This document shows, one piece after another, positions 18,427 to 25,275 of a stretch of 64,000 nucleotides of DNA. Each line of letters begins with the position of its first letter. The stretch's first letter is position 1. The notes below the pieces were generated by a model that searched no databases, was not told where the DNA came from, and saw nothing but the letters and a program-made list of their open reading frames with translations. A program made the translations under genes and the position numbers. This DNA comes from an uncultured SAR86 cluster bacterium (GTDB taxonomy: Bacteria; Pseudomonadota; Gammaproteobacteria; Magnimaribacterales; D2472), in assembly GCA_905478035.1 (NCBI GenBank), contig CAJQGX010000020.1:1-64000 (forward strand), read 5' to 3'.

Positions 18427-19487
18427 TGACGACTGATGCACAAAAATATGAACAAATATTTTCTGGAACTAAAGAGGTTGCTGAGAATTTAAAAATTGAG
18501 ATTTCAAAATTACAACCATGGATTGATGCTCATGTTCCTGGCGCTGGATCAATCAAAACAATTGAGCAATTCAAAGGTGGTCAATCAAATCCAACATACA
18601 AGATTATTACTGATGGAAAAAACCTTGTATTAAGAAGAAAACCTCCAGGCAAGCTACTGCCATCAGCACATGCGGTTGATAGAGAATATAAAGTTATTAC
18701 TGCTTTATATGAAACCGACGTGCCAGTGCCTAAAACATATGGATTGTGCACTGATGAAGATGTTGCTGGGACTGCGTTTTTTGTTATGGACTGTCTCGAT
18801 GGTGATATATATTGGGATCCAATGTTGCCCTCTCTTTCAAAAGAGCAGCGTATTAAAGTCTATCAAAATAAAAATAAGACACTTGCCGCTCTTCACAGTG
18901 TTGATTATAAGAAAGTTGGCCTTGATGATTATGGCAAGCCTGGAAACTATGTTGCAAGGCAAGTCTCTAGATGGTCAAAACAATATGTAGCATCTGAAAC
19001 TGACAACATTGAAGCTATGAATAACTTAATTGAGTGGTTGCCTAAAAATATTCCTGATGATGATGAGACTTCCATTGTTCATGGTGATTATCGTTTGGAT
19101 AATATGATAATGAAGAACCAAGAAGTTATTGGAGTTCTTGATTGGGAACTTTCAACTTTAGGACATCCTGTAGCAGATTTTAGTTATCATTGTTTAACTT
19201 GGAGAACTGAACCGCTCTACTATGATTACGCAAAACTAAAAGAGCTTGGTGTACCCAATGAAATGGAATATCGTGATATGTATTCTGAAGCAACTGGAAA
19301 AGATATGTCAGCTAATTGGGAGTTTTATATGGCATTCAATATATTTAAAGTTGCTGCTATATGTCAGGGAATCTTAGGAAGAGTAAGAGATGGAACGGCT
19401 GCTAGCAAGCATGCTGAGGATAGAGGGATGAAAGTCTATCCTTTATCAGACGGAGCCTGGTCTATAGTTGAAAAGCATTTTAAATAA
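18426..19487 (+). CDS. ACAD10/LvaA-type phosphotransferase (APH fold)
   Basis: 353-residue kinase resembling the N-terminal domain of mammalian ACAD10/11 and bacterial stand-alone versions. Visible: FKGGQSNPTYKI, the ATP-binding RRKPPGKLLPSAH, the catalytic loop HGDYRLDNM, the metal site LDWELSTLGHPVADF and the family segment CLTWRTEP. Relatives phosphorylate 4-hydroxyacyl-CoAs on the way to beta-oxidation (LvaA in Pseudomonas putida). No acyl-CoA dehydrogenase domain is fused or adjacent, so the substrate here is inferred only. Overlaps the pteridine reductase stop by one base. Confidence 0.85.
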   Translation: MTTDAQKYEQIFSGTKEVAENLKIEISKLQPWIDAHVPGAGSIKTIEQFKGGQSNPTYKIITDGKNLVLRRKPPGKLLPSAHAVDREYKVITALYETDVPVPKTYGLCTDEDVAGTAFFVMDCLDGDIYWDPMLPSLSKEQRIKVYQNKNKTLAALHSVDYKKVGLDDYGKPGNYVARQVSRWSKQYVASETDNIEAMNNLIEWLPKNIPDDDETSIVHGDYRLDNMIMKNQEVIGVLDWELSTLGHPVADFSYHCLTWRTEPLYYDYAKLKELGVPNEMEYRDMYSEATGKDMSANWEFYMAFNIFKVAAICQGILGRVRDGTAASKHAEDRGMKVYPLSDGAWSIVEKHFK

Positions 19488-19508
19488 AAATTAAAGTAAT
19501 TAATTTTT
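19486..19508. terminator. AT-only stem-loop between converging genes
   Basis: A perfect 9-base-pair inverted repeat (AAAAATTAA, loop AGTAA, TTAATTTTT) sits exactly between the converging kinase and folK genes. It could end transcription in both directions because each arm gives a T-run, but the stem has no G-C pairs and may be weak. Confidence 0.4.
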
Positions 19509-19881
19509 AGAGCAATTCCTTCAATGGCTCTGAAACAAAAGAATATTTTTCTATCTCATCACTTTCAAATAGTATTTCTTCATCTTCTATTTGAAGAACG
19601 ATATCAATATCTAAAGTTCTTGCACTAAATTTAGGGGCAGCTCTATTTCTTCCTGCCTCATCTTCAATATCTTTTAATTTTTTATTTAGTTCTTCAAAAG
19701 ATAGTTCAGTATCTCCGGATGCAACAAGATTTAAAAAGTCATCGCCTTCGAACCCTTCTGCTTTAGTCTGATGCACTGATGAGTATTCACTGTTATCTAA
19801 TATTTTTTGGAGTTTTTCTATAGCTAGAATAATATTAGCTTCAGCATTTATGTTGCTGCCCAAGGAGAGATAGAACTTCAT
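19507..19881 (-). CDS. folK: Hydroxymethyl-dihydropterin pyrophosphokinase, short form
   Basis: HPPK transfers pyrophosphate from ATP to hydroxymethyl-dihydropterin in folate synthesis. The N-terminus LSLGSNINAEANI, FLNLV and the signature RNRAAPKFSARTLDIDIVL are clear. At 124 residues it is well below the usual 155-165; most of the region after the signature, including the usual HPxxxxR segment, is absent or shrunken. The gene is closely coupled to folB (TAATG), so it is probably functional rather than decayed. Confidence 0.85.
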   Translation of the reverse strand: MKFYLSLGSNINAEANIILAIEKLQKILDNSEYSSVHQTKAEGFEGDDFLNLVASGDTELSFEELNKKLKDIEDEAGRNRAAPKFSARTLDIDIVLQIEDEEILFESDEIEKYSFVSEPLKELL

Positions 19882-20228
19882 TATCTATGAATCACTAGAC
19901 CAACGTCTTTAGCACCTCTAAGGGCGCCTGGCTTTGATACTCTTAACTTAATTGACTCTACTTGGTATTCATCTTTTACAAGTGCTGCTATGCCCTCAGC
20001 AAGAGATTCTTGAAGTTGGAAGGAGGACTCTTCAACAAATTTTATTACGCCCTTGCAGATTGCTTTATAGTCGATGGTGTCCTCTATCGAGTCAGTTGCT
20101 GCAGCTTTTTTACAATCAAAAGGAAACTCCATATCAATAGATACTTCTTGTTTCACTTTTCTTTCCCAATCAAATATCCCAATAATGGTTTCAACCCGTA
20201 AGTCTTTTATATAAATAATATCTTTCAT
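19881..20228 (-). CDS. folB: Dihydroneopterin aldolase
   Basis: Cleaves dihydroneopterin to hydroxymethyl-dihydropterin and glycolaldehyde, the step before FolK. I take the ATG at 20226-20228, which overlaps the tsaD stop (TAATG) and gives 115 residues starting MKDIIYIKDLRVETIIGIFDW, the family's normal N-terminus. An upstream in-frame ATG at 20252 would add eight residues inside tsaD. Conserved TIDYKAI and the C-terminal KPGALRGAKDVG are present. Confidence 0.92.
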   Translation of the reverse strand: MKDIIYIKDLRVETIIGIFDWERKVKQEVSIDMEFPFDCKKAAATDSIEDTIDYKAICKGVIKFVEESSFQLQESLAEGIAALVKDEYQVESIKLRVSKPGALRGAKDVGLVIHR

Positions 20229-21229
20229 TATGATAGCTCGCTTAGTGGCCATCTAGCTCTTACTGATGAACCACTAATATCAATTTTATCAGAAGATCTT
20301 AAAGATCCAACAAAGGCAATCATTGCTGCATTATCACCACAATATTTTAGTGATGGGTAATAAACTTTGATATCAAGAGTATTCTCTAGTTCTTTTATTG
20401 CAGACCTAAGAGCTTTATTGGCGGCTACTCCACCAGCTATTATGACTTCTGATCTGCCAGAGAGATTAACAGCTTTTTTTATTTTCTTTGTTAAAACATC
20501 AATTACTGCCTGTTGAAATGAAGCAGCAATATCAGCTTTTACTTGATCTGTAAGATTTTCTATATCTCTGACTGTATACAGTACTGATGTTTTTAGTCCA
20601 CTAAAGCTTAGATCAAGATTGTCACTATGCATCATAGGTCTAGGGAAGTCGTAAGCTCTAGGATCACCATTTAACGCTAATTTTTCTATATGTGGGCCGC
20701 CTGGGTAAGGTAGACCAAGCAATTTACCAACCTTATCAAAGGCTTCACCTACTGCATCATCCTGAGATTGACCAAGTATCTTATAATTGCCTCTATCTTT
20801 AACATCTACAATCATGCTGTGACCACCACTAACTAATAAACAAATATAAGGAACTACTATCTCAGGGAATTCCATCACAGGAGACATTAAGTGACCTTCT
20901 AAGTGATTAATTGGAATAAGAGGAATGTCTAAAGCACTTGAGATACCCTGAGCAAAGCTCTCGCCTATTAACAAGGCGCCCAATAACCCAGGGCCTGAGG
21001 TATATGCAACTTGGTCAATTGATTTTAAATCAATATCTTTAATTGCTTCTTTTAAAACAGATATTATTTTTACACAATGATCTCTAGAGGCTAGTTCAGG
21101 AACTACTCCTCCATATTCAGCATGCATATTTATCTGACTGAAGACAGATTCGCCAATAATACCTTGCTCAGTATCATATACAGCTACTGCCGTCTCGTCA
21201 CATGATGTTTCTATTCCTAAAGTTTTCAT
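20228..21229 (-). CDS. tsaD: tRNA threonylcarbamoyladenosine synthase subunit TsaD
   Basis: Catalytic subunit that transfers the threonylcarbamoyl group to A37 of ANN-decoding tRNAs. I place the start at the ATG of MKTLGIETSCDE, 333 residues; a TTG five codons earlier is open but less likely. The metal-binding His109 and His113 lie in NHLEGH. Also present: LLVSGGHS, AVGEAFDK and ARWPLSE at the end. It diverges from rpsU, the arrangement found in many gammaproteobacteria. Confidence 0.96.
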   Translation of the reverse strand: MKTLGIETSCDETAVAVYDTEQGIIGESVFSQINMHAEYGGVVPELASRDHCVKIISVLKEAIKDIDLKSIDQVAYTSGPGLLGALLIGESFAQGISSALDIPLIPINHLEGHLMSPVMEFPEIVVPYICLLVSGGHSMIVDVKDRGNYKILGQSQDDAVGEAFDKVGKLLGLPYPGGPHIEKLALNGDPRAYDFPRPMMHSDNLDLSFSGLKTSVLYTVRDIENLTDQVKADIAASFQQAVIDVLTKKIKKAVNLSGRSEVIIAGGVAANKALRSAIKELENTLDIKVYYPSLKYCGDNAAMIAFVGSLRSSDKIDISGSSVRARWPLSELS

Positions 21230-21238
21230 AAAAATGTT

Positions 21239-21267
21239 TTGCAAAAATTGTAATTACAGCCTACACT
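21239..21267 (+). promoter_or_regulatory. Candidate sigma-70 promoter of rpsU
   Basis: TTGCAA and TACACT are separated by 17 bases just upstream of rpsU. Transcription would begin about 6-8 bases before the ATG at 21280, leaving almost no leader and no Shine-Dalgarno sequence. Each hexamer has 4 of 6 consensus bases, so this is a candidate only. Confidence 0.45.
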
Positions 21268-21279
21268 ACGCGACTAATT

Positions 21280-21498
21280 ATGCCTTCAATTATAATAAAA
21301 GAAACAGAACATTTTGACATTGGTCTAAGAAAGTTCAAACGCGCCTGTGAAAAAGCAGCAATTGTTCCTGAGATAAGAGCAAGAGAATTTTATGAAAAGC
21401 CAACTGAAAAAAGAAAGCGTCTAATGGCAGCTGCTGTTAAGCGTGCAAGAAAATCAAACAGAAAGTATTCTTTCCCAAGACAAAGATCCTACAGATAA
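21280..21498 (+). CDS. rpsU: 30S ribosomal protein S21
   Basis: 72 residues, basic, with the S21 pattern [25 protein letters not shown] at the N-terminus and an Arg/Lys-rich tail ending RQRSYR. S21 joins the 30S platform near the anti-Shine-Dalgarno region. No purine-rich ribosome-binding site precedes the ATG. The gene is followed two bases later by yqeY rather than by dnaG-rpoD as in E. coli. Confidence 0.97.
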   Translation: MPSIIIKETEHFDIGLRKFKRACEKAAIVPEIRAREFYEKPTEKRKRLMAAAVKRARKSNRKYSFPRQRSYR

Positions 21499-21500
21499 CC

Positions 21501-21947
21501 TTGTCCCTTCTTTCAGAAATCCAGTCAGACCTCAAGCAATCAATGCTTAATAAAGATGAGTTAACTCGTGATACGTTGCGCATGTTTAAATCTGAAGTTC
21601 AAAAATTTGAAATAGATAATAGGGATACGGTCGATGATGCTAAGGCTTTGCAAATTATCAATAAGATGATTAAACAAAGAAAGGATTCCATAGCTCAATT
21701 TACCGATGGGGGCAGAGCTGATCTTGCTGAAAAAGAACAACTAGAAGTTGATGTCCTCTCAAAATATAAACCAACACAACTTAGTGACACAGAAATTGCT
21801 ACCAAGGTTACTGCAGCAATTGCTGAATCTGGTGCAGCTACTATGCAAGACATAGGAAAGGTTATGGGGATTCTTAAGACATCTATTGAAGCAGGAACTG
21901 CAGATATGGGTGTTGTAAGTAAAATTGTTAAAGAGCAATTAAGTTAA
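21501..21947 (+). CDS. yqeY: GatB/YqeY domain protein
   Basis: 148 residues. N-terminal SLLSEIQSDLKQSML, central KQRKDSIAQF and C-terminal GAATMQDIGKVMGILK match the YqeY family, related to the tail domain of GatB. The biological role is unclear; a link to tRNA or amidotransferase work has been proposed. The start is TTG two bases after the rpsU stop. The rpsU-yqeY pairing is common in bacteria. Confidence 0.92.
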   Translation: MSLLSEIQSDLKQSMLNKDELTRDTLRMFKSEVQKFEIDNRDTVDDAKALQIINKMIKQRKDSIAQFTDGGRADLAEKEQLEVDVLSKYKPTQLSDTEIATKVTAAIAESGAATMQDIGKVMGILKTSIEAGTADMGVVSKIVKEQLS

Positions 21948-21984
21948 ATACTGATATAGGGTCATCGTGCCCTTAGGAAAAAAT

Positions 21985-22689
21985 ATGGAAAGAAGTAACG
22001 ATAGAAAGCCTAATGAGCTTAGAGAAATTACAATTGAACCAAATGTTAATGTCCATGCCGAAGGCTCGGTTCTAGTATCATTTGGTAATACAAAGGTTAT
22101 TTGTACTGCATCTATAGATACTAATGTACCTAGATGGATGAGAGGGAGCGACGAGGGTTGGGTAACTGCTGAATATGGAATGCTTCCTAGATCAACAAAT
22201 GAAAGAATGGGCAGAGAAGCTGCAAGGGGCAAGCAAAGTGGAAGAACTCAAGAAATTCAAAGACTTATAGGAAGATCTTTAAGACAAGCTGTAAATTTAA
22301 AATATATTAAAGGCAAAACTATCAATATTGATTGTGATGTGATCCAGGCTGATGGTGGAACTAGAACAGCTTCTATTACTGGTGGGTGTGTCGCATTGTT
22401 TTTAGCTTTGCAAAATCATCATGATGATCATAGAGCCATCAGAACACATGTTGCTGCAGTTTCACTTGGAATACTCGATGGTCAAGTTGCGCTTGATTTA
22501 GATTACAAAGAAGATAGCAGTGCCGAAGTTGATTTGAATCTGGTTATGACCGATAGTTCAGAAGTAATCGAAATACAAGGAACTGGTGAAGAAGCGCCAT
22601 TCAACAGAGAGCAGCTTGATGGTATGCTTGATATTGGAAGTGCTGCTATTGCAGATATTATTCAAAAACAAAAGGCCTGTTTAAAATAA
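21985..22689 (+). CDS. rph: Ribonuclease PH
   Basis: Phosphate-dependent 3'-5' exonuclease that trims tRNA 3' ends. 234 residues from the ATG at 21985, which is preceded by an AGGA ribosome-binding site at 21975; a GTG 18 bases earlier is possible but adds a non-family extension. Signatures: NDRKPNELREITIE, SGRTQEIQRLIGRSLR, IDCDVIQADGGTRTASITG and EIQGTGEEAPF. rph followed directly by pyrE is conserved with E. coli. Confidence 0.96.
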   Translation: MERSNDRKPNELREITIEPNVNVHAEGSVLVSFGNTKVICTASIDTNVPRWMRGSDEGWVTAEYGMLPRSTNERMGREAARGKQSGRTQEIQRLIGRSLRQAVNLKYIKGKTINIDCDVIQADGGTRTASITGGCVALFLALQNHHDDHRAIRTHVAAVSLGILDGQVALDLDYKEDSSAEVDLNLVMTDSSEVIEIQGTGEEAPFNREQLDGMLDIGSAAIADIIQKQKACLK

Positions 22690-23325
22690 GTGAAGGATTA
22701 CCAAAAAATATTTTTAAATCTTGCATTGGATGTTAAAGCATTAGAGTTTGGTACTTTTACTCTTAAATCAGGCAGAACAAGTCCCTACTTCTTTAATGCA
22801 GCCAAAATGCTTTCAGGTAACCTATCAGAGTTAGCTAAGTGCTATATTGAGGCAATAAATGATGCTGAAATAGATTTTGATAGTATCTATGGTCCTGCAT
22901 ATAAAGGTATATTCCTGGGATCAATTGTTGCCTTACTTCTAAGTCAGGAAGGTAAGCATTATCCTCTATCGTTTGATAGAAAAGAGCTTAAAGACCATGG
23001 AGAGGGTGGAAATATTATCGGTGCTAATCCTCATGGAAATGTAATGATTATTGATGATGTCCTTTCTGCTGGAACTGCTGCAAGACAATCAATTGAATTA
23101 ATAAAAAATACTGGTGCAGTGCCAAAGGTATTTGTTGTGGGCTTGGATAGGCAAGAAAAAGGCTCAACAGAGCAATCTGCTTGCTCTGAATTACAAAATG
23201 ATTTTGACATTACTGTGAAATCAATAGTAAATCTTGATACCTTAATATCATTTACAGAAAATGATTCTGACTATGCTCAGTATTTAGAAGATCTTAGAGC
23301 CTATAGAGAGCATTGGGGAGCGTAA
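22690..23325 (+). CDS. pyrE: Orotate phosphoribosyltransferase
   Basis: Makes orotidine 5'-phosphate from orotate and PRPP in pyrimidine synthesis. 211 residues: FGTFTLKSGRTSPYFFNA at the N-terminus, YGPAYKGI, FDRKELKDHGEGG (flexible loop) and the PRPP signature VMIIDDVLSAGTA. The start is GTG immediately after the rph stop. pyrB, another pyrimidine gene, lies just downstream on the opposite strand. Confidence 0.97.
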   Translation: MKDYQKIFLNLALDVKALEFGTFTLKSGRTSPYFFNAAKMLSGNLSELAKCYIEAINDAEIDFDSIYGPAYKGIFLGSIVALLLSQEGKHYPLSFDRKELKDHGEGGNIIGANPHGNVMIIDDVLSAGTAARQSIELIKNTGAVPKVFVVGLDRQEKGSTEQSACSELQNDFDITVKSIVNLDTLISFTENDSDYAQYLEDLRAYREHWGA

Positions 23326-23940
23326 ATGTTTTCTGGAATTGTTTCAGCCAAGGCCAAAGTTTCTAAAGTTAAAAAATTTGATGATTACTTGTCAGTGGAA
23401 ATATCTACACCCAAAGGATTTAACAAGAATCTAAAAAGAGGTGCTAGCATTTCTGTCAACGGGGTTTGTCTAACCTCAAAAGATAGTGGCTCTAAATTAT
23501 TAAAATTTGACGTGATTGAAGAAACTCTTGATAGAACAAATCTCAAAAATATTACGAAAGGAGATATGGTTAATCTTGAAAGATCCATCAAAGCTTCAAC
23601 AGAGATTGGCGGACACTTAATGTCGGGACACATTCACTTTTCGGGTAAAGTAAAAAAAATTGTGGATAAAAAAAATACTAGGGATATGCAAATCACTTTA
23701 GCTAAGAAATATGCTGACTATGTAATGGAGAAAGGATATATAGGCATAAATGGTTGCAGCTTAACAATTGGGAAAGTTAATGCAGGTGATTTTAATATCC
23801 ACCTAATACCAGAAACATTGGATATCACTAACTTAGGTCAATTATTAAAGGGCAGTCTAGTAAATATAGAGATAGATCAAAACACAATAACTGTAGTCAA
23901 TACTGTGAAGAAGACTTTAGCTACTAAGGTATCTGGCTAA
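23326..23940 (+). CDS. ribE: Riboflavin synthase alpha chain
   Basis: Dismutates two 6,7-dimethyl-8-ribityllumazines to riboflavin. 204 residues with two lumazine-binding repeats: MFSGIV, ISVNGVCLT, ETLDRTNL and GGHLMSGH in the first; YIGINGCSLTI and PETLDITNL in the second. E. coli calls this gene ribC. It abuts pyrE, and its last 24 bases overlap the convergent pyrB end. No FMN riboswitch was seen. Confidence 0.95.
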   Translation: MFSGIVSAKAKVSKVKKFDDYLSVEISTPKGFNKNLKRGASISVNGVCLTSKDSGSKLLKFDVIEETLDRTNLKNITKGDMVNLERSIKASTEIGGHLMSGHIHFSGKVKKIVDKKNTRDMQITLAKKYADYVMEKGYIGINGCSLTIGKVNAGDFNIHLIPETLDITNLGQLLKGSLVNIEIDQNTITVVNTVKKTLATKVSG

Positions 23941-24822
23941 TACTGCCATTCGTATAGCTACACCATTTGCAATCTGGTTTCTTATAACTGAATTATCAGA
24001 TTGATAAACACTTTCTGATATTTCAATATAATTTACAGGGCCTGGGTGCATCACAATAACATCGCCTCTAGCTTGCTCTACTCTCTCAGAAGTCAATTCA
24101 TAGGCATGTTTATAATCGTCAAGATCGAGATTCAGCTCCTCTTCGAATCGCTCATACTGAATTCTCAAAGTAATAATCACGTCAGCATCTTGAATAGCTA
24201 GATCTAGGTCTGGCTCATATTTACCCAAGGCTGGATCTAAATATTTAGAGCACATGCTTGGATGACCACAGAATGTTAATGAATTGAAAGAAAAGTTAGA
24301 TATTCCCTCAACAAAAGAGGATGTGACACGAGAATGATCTAGATCTCCAACAATAACAATATTTAAATCATCTATTGACCCTTTGCTATCAATGATTGTC
24401 ATTAGATCAATTAAAGCTTGTGTTGGATGAGATATAGAGCCTTCTCCACCATTGATAAAAACCATTTCAGGCATGTATTCTTCTAGTTCGCGAATGACTG
24501 AATCTGGATGTCTAAGAACGCATAAATCAACTCCCATTAAACCAAGAGCATCAACTGTCTCATAAATTGATTCTCCTTTTTCAATTGAAGAACTTGAGGC
24601 ATCAAATCCAACTACGCTGCACCCAAGATTCTTAGCAGCAATCTCAAATGATGATTTGGTTCTTGTACTAGGTTCACAAAAAACATTTGCCACTGTCTTA
24701 TCTGGAAACAAATTTTCTTTCTTAAAAGAACCATCGTCATTTTTAAAATTCTGAGCGAACTTTATGAGATCCAATATCTCTTGTTTAGATAAATCATTTA
24801 TTGATAAAAGACTTTTATTCAT
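23917..24822 (-). CDS. pyrB: Aspartate carbamoyltransferase catalytic subunit
   Basis: Commits aspartate and carbamoyl phosphate to pyrimidine synthesis. 301 residues: carbamoyl-phosphate motif EPSTRTKSSFE, HPTQALIDLMT, and the aspartate-domain loops DLDHSRVTSS and MHPGPVN. No pyrI regulatory gene lies beside it; the next gene upstream is ridA. It starts eight bases inside ridA, so the two are translated as a unit. Confidence 0.96.
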   Translation of the reverse strand: MNKSLLSINDLSKQEILDLIKFAQNFKNDDGSFKKENLFPDKTVANVFCEPSTRTKSSFEIAAKNLGCSVVGFDASSSSIEKGESIYETVDALGLMGVDLCVLRHPDSVIRELEEYMPEMVFINGGEGSISHPTQALIDLMTIIDSKGSIDDLNIVIVGDLDHSRVTSSFVEGISNFSFNSLTFCGHPSMCSKYLDPALGKYEPDLDLAIQDADVIITLRIQYERFEEELNLDLDDYKHAYELTSERVEQARGDVIVMHPGPVNYIEISESVYQSDNSVIRNQIANGVAIRMAVLARYLSS

Positions 24823-25201
24823 CTAGTACAACCACTGCATCCATTTCTACATTTACTCCAAGAGGAAGCCCTGAAACCTCAACAGTTGCTCTAGCGGGAT
24901 AAGGAGACTCAAAGTGGCTCTCCATGGCATTGTTAACAATAGAAAAGTCACTCATATCTGTTATATATATAGTTAATTTAACAATATTAGACAGATTCGT
25001 ATTTGCAGCTTCACATATGGCGCTTAGGTTCTTAATCACTTGCTCTGCTTGTTCTTCAATAGAGGAATTCATTAAATCCCCAGTGGAAGGGTTTAGTGCT
25101 ACTTGACCAGAAACAAATAGAAAACCACCCGACTTGACAGCCTGTGAGTATGGTCCAATAGCCTTTGGAGCATTTTCTGTAAAAATTATTTCTTTAGTCA
25201 T
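24815..25201 (-). CDS. ridA: Reactive intermediate deaminase RidA
   Basis: YjgF/RidA family trimer of 128 residues that hydrolyses enamine/imine intermediates released by PLP enzymes. Signatures: AIGPYSQAVKSGGFLFVSGQ, the catalytic Arg in YPARATVEVSGLPLG, and VEMDAVV. Next to pyrB as in E. coli. Confidence 0.95.
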   Translation of the reverse strand: MTKEIIFTENAPKAIGPYSQAVKSGGFLFVSGQVALNPSTGDLMNSSIEEQAEQVIKNLSAICEAANTNLSNIVKLTIYITDMSDFSIVNNAMESHFESPYPARATVEVSGLPLGVNVEMDAVVVLDE

Positions 25202-25275
25202 CAGATTTATCTCTCTGTAAAATGTTGGTTTTGTTAAAAATAGAATTGTACATAATTAAAGACATTTAGGTCCTA

